Shown here one piece after another: positions 1 to 7,997 of a stretch of 64,000 bases of DNA (position 1 is the first letter of the stretch; each line of letters starts with the position of its first letter). Made by a program: the position numbers and the translations under genes. The notes under the pieces were generated by a model that was not told where the DNA came from, made no database searches, and saw nothing but the letters and a program-made list of their open reading frames with translations. This stretch comes from an uncultured Bacteroides sp. (GTDB lineage Bacteria > Bacteroidota > Bacteroidia > Bacteroidales > Bacteroidaceae). The stretch is from NCBI RefSeq assembly GCF_958445495.1, contig NZ_CAUCSQ010000002.1:62001-126000 (forward strand), in the 5' to 3' direction.

Positions 1-323
1 CAGCCAATTATGACACCAGCCTGCAAGTTATCGCCCACATATCGCAAAACGGCATCCAATCCAAAAGCGGCATTATGGTCGGTTTGGGAGAAACTCCCCA
101 AGAAGTGGAAACACTGATGGACGACCTGCTGGCAGCCGGTTGCCGGATACTTACCATCGGGCAATACCTTCAACCCAGCCACCGCCACTATCCCGTTGCG
201 GAATATGTAACGCCGCAACAGTTCAAAAACTACCGAGCCACAGGCTTAGAGAAAGGATTCGATATCGTAGAAAGCGCTCCGCTTGTCCGCTCCTCCTATC
301 ACGCAGAGAAACACATCCGTTAG
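1..323 (+). CDS. lipA: Lipoyl synthase, C-terminal part (truncated by window edge)
   Basis: Radical-SAM enzyme that inserts two sulfurs into protein-bound octanoate to make the lipoyl cofactor. Only the last 106 or so residues are in the window; the reading frame is open from base 3 with no start. The segment carries the family's late motifs: a GIMVGLGET stretch, TIGQYLQPS, HRHYPVAEYVTP and the Ser-Ser-Tyr-His near the C terminus (RSSYHAEKHIR). In the family the conserved C-terminal RSSY serine ligates the auxiliary iron-sulfur cluster, and that serine is present. It reads toward the membrane protein that starts about 60 bases downstream. Confidence 0.93.
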   Translation, partial: ANYDTSLQVIAHISQNGIQSKSGIMVGLGETPQEVETLMDDLLAAGCRILTIGQYLQPSHRHYPVAEYVTPQQFKNYRATGLEKGFDIVESAPLVRSSYHAEKHIR

Positions 324-382
324 CAAACAAAACACAACCGCCATTTGTTTTATAAACAGGACCGACAAATAAACAGAAAGAA

Positions 383-1504
383 ATGGAGCATAAAGGAATA
401 CTTTCTTCCGCATTTAACATGTCGCTGGGTTTTATCCCCGTTATTATTTCCATTCTATTGTGCGAATTCATAACGCAAGACACGGCTATCTACATCGGTA
501 CGGGCATAAGTATCGTAAGCATATATCTTTCATACCGGCGAAAAGGCGCATTGCTCCCCAACTTCATCCTAGACATATCCGCCGGCATATTGTCACTGTT
601 GGCTCTCGCCACCCTCATTCCGGGCGATTACATACCGGCCGGAGCTCTTCCCCTCACGCTGGAAGTAAGCATTCTCATCCCGATGCTCATCCTCTATATG
701 CATAAGAAAAGATTCATCAACCATTTCCTGAAACAAATAGACTCCTGCAACAAACGCCTGTATGCACAAGGAGCGGAAGCAGCCATCGTTTCCGCACGAA
801 TCGCGTTGATTCTCGGCACACTCCATTTCATAGCCATCAGTGCAACCCTCACTCTTCAGAACCCGCTAAGCCATACAAGCGCCCTTGTTCTCTACAAAGT
901 GTCCCCACCCGCCGTTTTCATCATGAGCATCCTCCTCAACCAGGTTGCCATACGCTTCTTTAACCGCCTAATGTCACACACAGAATATGTCCCCATTGTC
1001 AATACCAAAGGAGACGTTATCGGAAAAACCCTTGCAATCGAAGCCATCAATTATAAAAACACCTATATCAACCCGGTCATCCGCATAGCCATATCTACCC
1101 ACGGCATGTTATTCCTCTGCGACCGGCCGTCAACCGCAATCCTGGATAAGAACAAAACAGATATCCCGCTGGAATGTTACCTCCGTTTCGGCGAAACCCT
1201 GTCAGAAGGAGTCAACCGTTTACTTGCCAATGCATTTCCGCATGCAAAAGAAAGCATCCAACCGGAATTCAATATCGTTTACCATTTCGAAAACGAAGTA
1301 ACCAACCGCCTTATATACCTGTTCATCGCCGACATAAATGACGACTCCATCCTCTGTACTCCACGTTTCAAGAACAGTAAGCTATGGAGTTTCAGACAAA
1401 TAGAGGAAAACTTGGGAAAAGGCTTTTTCAGCAGTTGCTTTGAAGATGAATACGAACACTTGAAAAGCGTCATTTATATAAGAGAAAAATACAAGGAATC
1501 TTAG
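383..1504 (+). CDS. Polytopic membrane protein with degenerate Nudix-like C-terminal domain
   Basis: 373 residues. The N-terminal 200 residues hold about six hydrophobic segments (near residues 12-30, 34-50, 58-76, 84-105, 135-160 and 175-195). The remaining 170 residues are soluble and resemble a Nudix fold: a VNTKGDVIGKT strand, a later GETLSEGVNRLLANAF stretch at the Nudix-box position, and an aromatic-rich end. The Nudix box lacks the REUxEE acidic helix needed for metal-dependent pyrophosphatase activity, so a binding or sensing role is more likely than hydrolysis. The fold assignment is inference from pattern. The 3' end overlaps the convergent methyltransferase gene by 35 bases. Confidence 0.6.
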   Translation: MEHKGILSSAFNMSLGFIPVIISILLCEFITQDTAIYIGTGISIVSIYLSYRRKGALLPNFILDISAGILSLLALATLIPGDYIPAGALPLTLEVSILIPMLILYMHKKRFINHFLKQIDSCNKRLYAQGAEAAIVSARIALILGTLHFIAISATLTLQNPLSHTSALVLYKVSPPAVFIMSILLNQVAIRFFNRLMSHTEYVPIVNTKGDVIGKTLAIEAINYKNTYINPVIRIAISTHGMLFLCDRPSTAILDKNKTDIPLECYLRFGETLSEGVNRLLANAFPHAKESIQPEFNIVYHFENEVTNRLIYLFIADINDDSILCTPRFKNSKLWSFRQIEENLGKGFFSSCFEDEYEHLKSVIYIREKYKES

Positions 1505-2186
1505 ACAAATCAGGAATACGCCCTTTCCACTCCTTCACAGTACGTGTCTGTATATATTCCCCCTCACAAGTGATATTGGCAGCAATACAAAGTTTCGTCT
1601 GCGGACGGCAGTTTTGCAAGATATCCTCCGCCATCTTATGGTTCCGGTAAGGCGTCTCTATAAAAAGCTGCGTCTGATTCTCCGCATACGCACGCTGTTC
1701 CAGCATTTTCAATTTCCTGACACGTTCACCCGGCTCAATCGGCAGATACCCGTGAAAAGCAAAACTCTGTCCGTTAAAACCGGAAGCCATCACAGAAAGA
1801 ATGATGGAAGAAGGCCCCACCAAAGGAACCACCTTCAACTTCTTCCGTTGCGCAATCGCAACAACATCCGCCCCCGGATCGGCAACAGCCGGACAACCGG
1901 CCTCTGAGATAACCCCCATTGCAGCCCCCTTTAACAAAGGTTCCAGATAACCGGAAATATCTTCGGGCGAAGTATACTTGTTCAACGGATAAAACGTCAG
2001 CGAGTCAATATCAATCCCAGGGTCCGCCTTCTTCAAAAAACGGCGGGCAGAACGAACATCTTCGACTATAAAATAACGGATACCGGAGATAATCTCCTTA
2101 TTATAAGAAGGCAACACCTTCTCAAGCGGGGTATCGCCCAAAGTCACAGGCAACAAATAAAGAGCCGTTTCCACTTCAACAATCAC
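1470..2186 (-). CDS. RsmI-like SAM-dependent methyltransferase (tetrapyrrole methylase fold)
   Basis: 238 residues with the tetrapyrrole-methylase/RsmI signature: an early LYLLPVTLGDTP strand-loop (RsmI has LYIVATPIGN), the glycine-rich GVISEAGCPAVADPG motif near residue 95, the VPLVGPSSIILSVMASG cofactor loop near residue 120, and FIETPYRNHKM near residue 175. RsmI proper 2'-O-methylates C1402 of 16S rRNA; this protein is shorter and diverged, so the target is uncertain. Bacteroides commonly have both RsmI and this shorter paralog. It is convergent with and overlaps the membrane protein gene by 35 bases. Confidence 0.85.
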   Translation of the reverse strand: MIVEVETALYLLPVTLGDTPLEKVLPSYNKEIISGIRYFIVEDVRSARRFLKKADPGIDIDSLTFYPLNKYTSPEDISGYLEPLLKGAAMGVISEAGCPAVADPGADVVAIAQRKKLKVVPLVGPSSIILSVMASGFNGQSFAFHGYLPIEPGERVRKLKMLEQRAYAENQTQLFIETPYRNHKMAEDILQNCRPQTKLCIAANITCEGEYIQTRTVKEWKGRIPDLSKIPCIFLLYK

Positions 2187-2235
2187 TTATTACAGATTAT
2201 AAACAATACGACAACCAGCAACCCGTTCAAACAAA

Positions 2236-3243
2236 TCAGGAAGCCGGATACTCAGACTCATTCAGCATTTCATGATAATCGGTAAACTCCAGCAAATCCT
2301 TTACCTTCATACCCTTATGCCTTTTCATATAGGAAGACACAATCTTCGCCCCCATCCAAATACCAATCAAAGCGGGAGCCTGTTCGCCCAACATCTCAAC
2401 CGCAGGAGCAGGCTTCATATAATAACGGATAACCATCGGATCGCGCGCATGCAAATGCTCGTTAGCGCATATATACTTCCAGATAGCCTCCTCATTCTCC
2501 TCACACCAGGCATCCTCCTCTTTCGAATACCCTATTGCCTCCCCCACACTATCATAGCCCAACAACTTCTGCACCACATAATGAATCTTTCCGGAATGTA
2601 CCATTAAATCAATGAGGCATGCCCCCTCATGATACCCCATTCCGTAACGGCTGAGAAGATAAAACGCAAAACAATCCGGTATAATCCGTTCCGGGCGCAT
2701 GGAACGGCACTGATAATCATAATAAAACCGTTTATAAAGAGGATAATCCTCCCCCATATACTTGTCAAGACTTATCCCCAGCAGGGTATCCACTAGAACA
2801 ATAGACTCATTGAATGCAGATATCTGTGAATAAACAAACGGGACCTTAACATCAGGCACTTCTTTTTTCAACTTTCCGAACCCTTCATTCAGCCCCTTCT
2901 CCACTTCGTCAAGGTCAGGGAATTTCCTTTCCACATCATTCATCAGGCGAATCAACGTGGAATCCGAATAAAACTTTTGCAGACGCTGAAAAATCGTATC
3001 GTCTTTCACCGTACCGATAGCCAGTACATCCTCAATCAGGAGTTTTGTCGGTTCGCGATAATCCATCGTCAGCTTCTGCATGGCAGAAAAGCTGTTCGAG
3101 CGGACATACTCGCTCAACAGCTTATCATATCTTAAAACAGAAATCTCTTCCCCTTTCTGTTTCACGCCTTTCCCCGTACTTATCCCGCAGGAGGCGAAAA
3201 GCACGCTTAACAATCCCAAAAGAAGAGAAATCCGCAACTTCAT
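2236..3243 (-). CDS. GldB-like gliding-motility-family lipoprotein
   Basis: 335 residues with a lipoprotein signal (hydrophobic run then LFASC; lipidated Cys at residue 19). The C-terminal two thirds match the GldB family pattern: the YYDYQCRSMRPERIIPDC region, YHEGACLIDLMVHSGK and the late ARDPMVIRYYMKPAPA and IGIWMGAKIVSSYM motifs. GldB is essential for gliding in Flavobacteria, but Bacteroides do not glide, so its role here is not known; homologs are widespread in Bacteroidetes. It lies just downstream of fabI (6-base gap, same strand) and is probably co-transcribed with it. Confidence 0.75.
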   Translation of the reverse strand: MKLRISLLLGLLSVLFASCGISTGKGVKQKGEEISVLRYDKLLSEYVRSNSFSAMQKLTMDYREPTKLLIEDVLAIGTVKDDTIFQRLQKFYSDSTLIRLMNDVERKFPDLDEVEKGLNEGFGKLKKEVPDVKVPFVYSQISAFNESIVLVDTLLGISLDKYMGEDYPLYKRFYYDYQCRSMRPERIIPDCFAFYLLSRYGMGYHEGACLIDLMVHSGKIHYVVQKLLGYDSVGEAIGYSKEEDAWCEENEEAIWKYICANEHLHARDPMVIRYYMKPAPAVEMLGEQAPALIGIWMGAKIVSSYMKRHKGMKVKDLLEFTDYHEMLNESEYPAS

Positions 3244-3249
3244 ATTCTT

Positions 3250-4107
3250 TTATCCGTAAATGATATTACCATTCTCATCCATATACTCATCCAGCCCCTT
3301 TTCATAAGTAGCCATAGCACGAAGACTCATGCCCACGCTAGAAAATCCGCCGTCATGGAACAAATTCTGCATCGTCACCTTACGGGTAAGGTCAGAGAAC
3401 ATAACGATACAATAATCCGCACACTCATCCGCACTGGCATTCCCCAACGGAGACATGCGGTTGGCGAAATCATACAGCTTATCCATTCCCTTCACACCCG
3501 AACCGGCGGTGGTAAATGTAGGAGACTGTGAAATCGTATTCACGCGCACACTGTGCTCGCGTCCGTAAATATATCCGAAACTGCGTGCGATAGACTCAAG
3601 CAACGCCTTTGCATCCGCCATATCATTGTAACCGTAGAAAGTACGCTGTGCCGCTACATAACTCAAAGCGACAATAGAGCCATAATCGGCAATGGCATTC
3701 AATTTTTTGGCAGACTGAATCATTTTATGAAACGACACAGCAGAAATATCCAGCGTCTTTTCCAGCATCCCATAGTCAAGGTCGTCATAAGTACGTTTCT
3801 TACGCACATTAGGAGACATACCGATAGAGTGAAGAACGAAATCAATCTGTCCGCCCAGTATGTCCATAGAGGTCTTGAATACATTCGACAAATCCTCTAT
3901 GCTAGTCGCATCGGCCGGTATGACCTGGCAATTCAGCTTTTCCGCTAAAGCATTGACTTCTCCCATACGGATAGCCATCGGAGTATTTGATAATGTAATA
4001 GTCGCACCTTCCTCTACGGCCCGCTCCGCTACCTTCCAAGCAATAGACTGGTCATTCAGAGCACCGAAGATTATACCTCTTTTTCCTTTCAACAAGTTGT
4101 AACTCAT
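3250..4107 (-). CDS. fabI: Enoyl-[acyl-carrier-protein] reductase (NADH), FabI
   Basis: Catalyses the last reductive step of each fatty-acid elongation cycle. 285 residues of SDR fold: the divergent FabI nucleotide-binding start (GKRGIIFGALNDQSIAW), ADATSIEDL, the VLHSIGMSP stretch, and the catalytic Tyr160 and Lys167 (Y-x6-K spacing, in GYNDMADAK). The length is slightly above the usual 260, from a C-terminal tail found in Bacteroidetes FabI. A TATCTTTG promoter box lies on the minus strand at 4139-4132, giving a short leader. Confidence 0.96.
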   Translation of the reverse strand: MSYNLLKGKRGIIFGALNDQSIAWKVAERAVEEGATITLSNTPMAIRMGEVNALAEKLNCQVIPADATSIEDLSNVFKTSMDILGGQIDFVLHSIGMSPNVRKKRTYDDLDYGMLEKTLDISAVSFHKMIQSAKKLNAIADYGSIVALSYVAAQRTFYGYNDMADAKALLESIARSFGYIYGREHSVRVNTISQSPTFTTAGSGVKGMDKLYDFANRMSPLGNASADECADYCIVMFSDLTRKVTMQNLFHDGGFSSVGMSLRAMATYEKGLDEYMDENGNIIYG

Positions 4108-4131
4108 ATCTTTTAATAGTTAAATTTTGTG

Positions 4132-4139
4132 CAAAGATA
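4132..4139 (-). promoter_or_regulatory. Promoter -7 box of fabI
   Basis: TATCTTTG on the minus strand matches the Bacteroides -7 consensus TAnnTTTG exactly and sits 25 bases before the fabI ATG. No clear -33 TTG at the ideal spacing. Confidence 0.65.
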
Positions 4140-4245
4140 GGAACTTTCTGCATAAAAACACGAGATATGTGCAAATAATAGGTATAAATGACAAAAAATA
4201 CACGTATTCTATCAATTAGTCCACATCCCCTTAGACTTTCCCGCT

Positions 4246-4253
4246 TATCTTTG
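4246..4253 (+). promoter_or_regulatory. Promoter -7 box of the first GH28 gene
   Basis: TATCTTTG, exact match to TAnnTTTG, 78 bases before the GH28 ATG at 4331. This marks the left edge of the pectin locus; no good -33 element is seen, as is usual for promoters that need an activator such as an HTCS. Confidence 0.6.
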
Positions 4254-4330
4254 CCATCGACAATTAAAACGCTCAACGAGTTGCCAAGAAAAACAATAAA
4301 TGTATAACCCTTATAGAATTAAGTTACTAA

Positions 4331-5947
4331 ATGAACACATTGACAAAAAGATTCTTCTGGATGGCTATATGCTGCTTACCGTTCATTTCGGGATGCAAAC
4401 AGAATGAAAATACAGTAAAAGAAAGTAGGATAAGCGACACCCTTTACCAGAATCTACCCTTTGAGATGCCTAAAGTACAACAACCGTCTTTCCCCGCTTA
4501 TGAAACAAACATCGAACAATTCGGAGCGAAAGGAGACGGCATGTTCCTGAATACCCAGGCCATAAATGATGCCATCAAAGACGTCAACCGGCATGGCGGA
4601 GGCAAAGTAGTTATTCCGGAAGGCGTCTGGCTGACCGGTCCCATCGAACTGCTAAGCAATGTAAACCTTTATACGGAACCAAACGCATTGGTACTCTTCA
4701 CCGGAGATTTCGAGGCATACCCTATCATCAACACCTCCTTCGAAGGACTGGAAACCCGCCGCTGCCAATCCCCCATTTCAGCCCGCAATGCGGAAAACAT
4801 CGCTATCACGGGACACGGCACGTTCGACGGCAACGGCGATTGCTGGCGACCGGTAAAGAAAGGGAAACTGACCGCCTCACAATGGAAAAAACTGGTAAAC
4901 TCCGGAGGTGTTCTTGACGAAAAACAAGAAATATGGTATCCTACTGCAGGTTCATTGAAAGGCGCCATGGCTTGTAAAGACTTCAATGTTCCCGAAGGCA
5001 TCCATACAGACGAAGAATGGGCTGAAATCCGCCCGTGGCTGCGTCCGGTACTGTTAAGCATCGTAAAAAGCAAAAAAATATTACTGGAAGGCGTAACCTT
5101 CAAAAATTCACCCAGTTGGTGCCTGCACCCTCTGTCTTGCGAAGACCTCACCGTGAACAACATCATGGTAATCAACCCCTGGTATTCCCAAAACGGTGAC
5201 GCTATCGATTTGGAATCCTGCAAGAACGCACTTATCATCAACAGTGTGTTTGACGCAGGAGACGATGCAATCTGCATCAAATCCGGAAAAGACGAAAACG
5301 GACGCCGCCGCGGAGAACCCTGCCAGAATGTAATAGTAAAAAACAACACGGTACTGCACGGGCACGGCGGATTCGTGGTCGGCAGCGAAATGTCCGGAGG
5401 AGTGAAAAACATCTATGTAGAAGACTGCACGTTTATGGGAACAGATGTAGGACTACGTTTCAAAAGCACGCGCGGACGGGGCGGCGTGGTAGAAAATATC
5501 CATATCAACCGCATCAACATGATTAACATACCGAACGAACCCCTGTTGTTCGACTTGTTCTACGGCGGCAAAGGCGCAGGAGAAGAATCGGAAGAAGACC
5601 TGTTGAAACGTATGAAAACCGCCATCCCCCCGGTTACGGAAGAAACCCCGTCATTCCGCAACATCCACATTTCAAACATCGTCTGCAGAGGTTCCGGACG
5701 CGCCATGTTCTTCAACGGACTGCCGGAAATGCCAATCAGCGACGTAACGGTGAAAAACGTAGTAATAACCGAAGCCTCGGACGGAGTCGTACTCAGCCAG
5801 GTAGACGGGGTTACCTTTGAAAATATCCATGTAGAATCAGTGAAGGGCAACTACCTGTTAAAAGTCAGAAACGCCCAAAAACTGACAGTAAACGGAAAGC
5901 TCCATGAAGAAATAGATTCCAAAGGAGAAACGCTGAAATTCAAATAA
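4331..5947 (+). CDS. GH28 family glycoside hydrolase (polygalacturonase-like), lipoprotein
   Basis: 538 residues. Signal with lipobox ending at Cys22 (LPFISGC), then KQNE, which is not acidic enough for a clear surface-export signal, so it is probably periplasm-facing. A right-handed beta-helix follows, starting with the typical EQFGAKGDGMFLNTQAI. The GH28 catalytic set is complete: NGDAIDLES and GDDAICIKSGKD (three Asp near residues 289-315), HGHGGFVVGSE, and GLRFKSTRGRGG. GH28 enzymes hydrolyse alpha-galacturonic acid linkages in homogalacturonan or RG-I; the locus favours RG-I oligosaccharides. Own promoter and terminator, so monocistronic. Confidence 0.93.
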   Translation: MNTLTKRFFWMAICCLPFISGCKQNENTVKESRISDTLYQNLPFEMPKVQQPSFPAYETNIEQFGAKGDGMFLNTQAINDAIKDVNRHGGGKVVIPEGVWLTGPIELLSNVNLYTEPNALVLFTGDFEAYPIINTSFEGLETRRCQSPISARNAENIAITGHGTFDGNGDCWRPVKKGKLTASQWKKLVNSGGVLDEKQEIWYPTAGSLKGAMACKDFNVPEGIHTDEEWAEIRPWLRPVLLSIVKSKKILLEGVTFKNSPSWCLHPLSCEDLTVNNIMVINPWYSQNGDAIDLESCKNALIINSVFDAGDDAICIKSGKDENGRRRGEPCQNVIVKNNTVLHGHGGFVVGSEMSGGVKNIYVEDCTFMGTDVGLRFKSTRGRGGVVENIHINRINMINIPNEPLLFDLFYGGKGAGEESEEDLLKRMKTAIPPVTEETPSFRNIHISNIVCRGSGRAMFFNGLPEMPISDVTVKNVVITEASDGVVLSQVDGVTFENIHVESVKGNYLLKVRNAQKLTVNGKLHEEIDSKGETLKFK

Positions 5948-6073
5948 AACTCCGTACCCCAAATGTAAACAATGTAAAAACGGGAAAATTTGCCGGAAAG
6001 GATACGGTCCGAATCATTCGTACCCGCAGTTGCAACCTAAAAAACCACAATCATTATATAGAGTAAAAAGCTC

Positions 6074-6119
6074 AAATAGCAGACAACTTCATCCTCAAAA
6101 GATAAGCGGTCTGCTATTT
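6074..6119 (+). terminator. Terminator-like hairpin after the first GH28 gene
   Basis: Perfect 11-bp arms: AAATAGCAGAC at 6074-6084 and GTCTGCTATTT at 6109-6119, loop 24, followed by a pyrimidine-rich tract (CCCATTCTTTCT). Confidence 0.55.
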
Positions 6120-6555
6120 CCCATTCTTTCTATCCAAGATAAAAATACCTCCGCAGCAACTCAATACATCCCGATTCCATGTCGAGACAACCCAATTTCT
6201 TAAAAGCAGACAGCTTCCGGCCATCCAAACGGATACGAAGTAATTATGTTTGATTGATGTCCATACGGATTTCATCCGGCATACGATAAACCTTCCGCCT
6301 ACGATACCTCGACCGGAAACGCAACCTAATTCCACGTTCCACAATCTTTTCCCCACATCCAACTCGTAACCGAACGGCATGAATTTACCGTTTACGGCAA
6401 TACGACACACACAACCGGAACAAATCCAGCATTGCGTTTCAGATAAAATTATACATTGAATATCATTCCCATAACTCTTTAACAGGCAAAATTATCCGTT
6501 GTAGATGTTCATAACCTTCTTATACCCATCCGCTCCGACTTTCATTTTTTATCCC

Positions 6556-6563
6556 TATCTTTG
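6556..6563 (+). promoter_or_regulatory. Promoter -7 box of the DUF4861 gene
   Basis: TATCTTTG, exact -7 consensus, 38 bases before the ATG at 6602. Confidence 0.6.
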
Positions 6564-6601
6564 CAAAAGAAAAGACGACATCTAACATCAGCTTTGAAAT
6601 C

Positions 6602-7837
6602 ATGAAAAAGAACCTATTCATCATTCCCTTCCTTTTAGGAAGTCTCAGTTTACCCGTTTCTGCCCAACAACAGGAGACAACCGTTACAGTAGAAGTACAC
6701 AACAACTGGAACCAAGCAAAAACAGACGCCCCGGTAGTCATCAATATACACGAGCTGCATACGGGATTCAAGGTAAAATCCGCAACGGTGACGGAAGGCT
6801 CCCGCGAAATACCCTCCCAACTGGACGATTTAAACAGAGACCGCAACATGGACGAACTGGCATTCGTCACCGACCTTCCCGCCAACGGGAAAAAAACATT
6901 CCGTATCACACTCTCCTCGGAAAAGAACGTCAAGAACTATCCGGCACGTGTCTATGCCGACATGTTCATCGCAGACCACCGGAAAGGAAAACACCAACGA
7001 GTACAAGCCATCACGGTCCCCGGAAGCAGCAACATCTACAGCATGGTACGCCCCCACGGTCCGGTTCTCGAATCGGAGCTGGTCGGTTACCGCCTCTACT
7101 TCAATGAAAAACAGACACCGGACATTTACGGGAAGTTCAACAAAGGACTGGAAATCAAAGAATCTCAATTCTATCCCACCGACGCCCAGCTAGCAAAAGG
7201 ATTCGGCGATGACGTGCTCCGGGTATTCGACAGTTGCGGTCCGGGCGCCTTGAAAGGGTGGGACGGTAAAAAAGCGACCCATATCACCCCCGTCGAAACC
7301 CGTACCGAACGCATCATATCCTATGGCCCGGTACGTGCAATTGCAGAAATCGAAGTGACCGGATGGCAATACCAGGGTTCAGAGCTGAACATGACGACAC
7401 GCTACACGCTTTACGCAGGACACCGCGACCTTCATATCGAAGCCTTCTTCGACGAACCGTTGAAAACAGAAATATTCTCGACCGGCGTCCAGAATATCAC
7501 AGGTACGGCAACTTCATTCTCAGACCATCAAGGATTGGTCGGAAGCTGGGGAACCGACTGGCCGGTAAACGATACGGTCAAATATGCCAAAGAAACAGTA
7601 GGGTTAGGAACCTGCATCCCCCAACGTTACGTAAAATCGGAAGAAAAAGACAAGGCAAACTTCCTCTATACGGTTACCGCTCCGGAAAGCAACTATTTCC
7701 AATACCATACCACCTTCACCTCCATGAAAGAATCCTTCGGATACAAAACGCCGGAAGCCTGGTTCGCCTATCTCCGCAAATGGAAAGAAGAACTGACTCA
7801 CCCGGTAACCATAAAAATAGAAAAAGCAAACCGGTAA
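6602..7837 (+). CDS. DUF4861 family secreted protein of pectin loci
   Basis: 411 residues with a cleavable signal peptide (MKKNLFIIPFLLGSLSLPVSA, cut before QQQ). The mature part matches the DUF4861 pattern I know from Bacteroides pectin loci: an N-terminal beta domain (VEVHNNWNQAKTDAPVVINI, then NRDRNMDELAFV), a central YGPVRAIAEIEVTGW strand pair, RYTLYAGHRDLHIE, and a C-terminal AWFAYLRKWKEELTHPV. No activity can be assigned from sequence; the beta-sandwich-like repeats suggest a carbohydrate-active or carbohydrate-binding protein. Standing between GH28 and GH43 genes with its own promoter and a strong terminator, it probably acts on pectic oligosaccharides in the periplasm. Confidence 0.8.
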   Translation: MKKNLFIIPFLLGSLSLPVSAQQQETTVTVEVHNNWNQAKTDAPVVINIHELHTGFKVKSATVTEGSREIPSQLDDLNRDRNMDELAFVTDLPANGKKTFRITLSSEKNVKNYPARVYADMFIADHRKGKHQRVQAITVPGSSNIYSMVRPHGPVLESELVGYRLYFNEKQTPDIYGKFNKGLEIKESQFYPTDAQLAKGFGDDVLRVFDSCGPGALKGWDGKKATHITPVETRTERIISYGPVRAIAEIEVTGWQYQGSELNMTTRYTLYAGHRDLHIEAFFDEPLKTEIFSTGVQNITGTATSFSDHQGLVGSWGTDWPVNDTVKYAKETVGLGTCIPQRYVKSEEKDKANFLYTVTAPESNYFQYHTTFTSMKESFGYKTPEAWFAYLRKWKEELTHPVTIKIEKANR

Positions 7838-7892
7838 TAAGAATACCGGTACGGCTAAACAAAAAATACATAGTTTCTACCAATTTTTATAC

Positions 7893-7933
7893 GACTCTGC
7901 ACAAATATTACCCCATGTGCAGAGTCTTTTTTT
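7893..7933 (+). terminator. Intrinsic terminator of the DUF4861 gene
   Basis: Perfect 11-bp stem GACTCTGCACA (7893-7903) / TGTGCAGAGTC (7916-7926), immediately followed by seven T. The T-run ends two bases before the next gene's -7 box. Confidence 0.85.
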
Positions 7934-7934
7934 C

Positions 7935-7942
7935 TACTTTTG
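7935..7942 (+). promoter_or_regulatory. Promoter -7 box of the GH43 gene
   Basis: TACTTTTG, exact TAnnTTTG match, 55 bases before the GH43 ATG at 7998 and directly behind the previous terminator, whose stem occupies the expected -33 region. Confidence 0.65.
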
Positions 7943-7997
7943 CAAAGGCTAGACCAATCAATGAATTATTCATATCAAACTCTATTATACCTATAGT

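Larger units (their letters stand above)
5948..6601. other. 654-base intergenic region, no convincing gene
   Basis: Contains the GH28 terminator (6074-6119) and the promoter of the next gene (6556-6563). Between them, about 6120-6480, minus-strand frames stay open for up to 98 codons but are rich in Cys, Trp and Arg, change frame without a consistent theme and match no family I recognise. It may be decayed coding DNA. Confidence 0.5.

Noticed and set aside
6114..6410. 98-codon minus-strand frame in the intergenic region, considered as a decayed enzyme
   Set aside because: No frame gives a recognisable motif; Cys/Trp/Arg-rich composition is typical of non-coding sequence. Kept only as a possible remnant.
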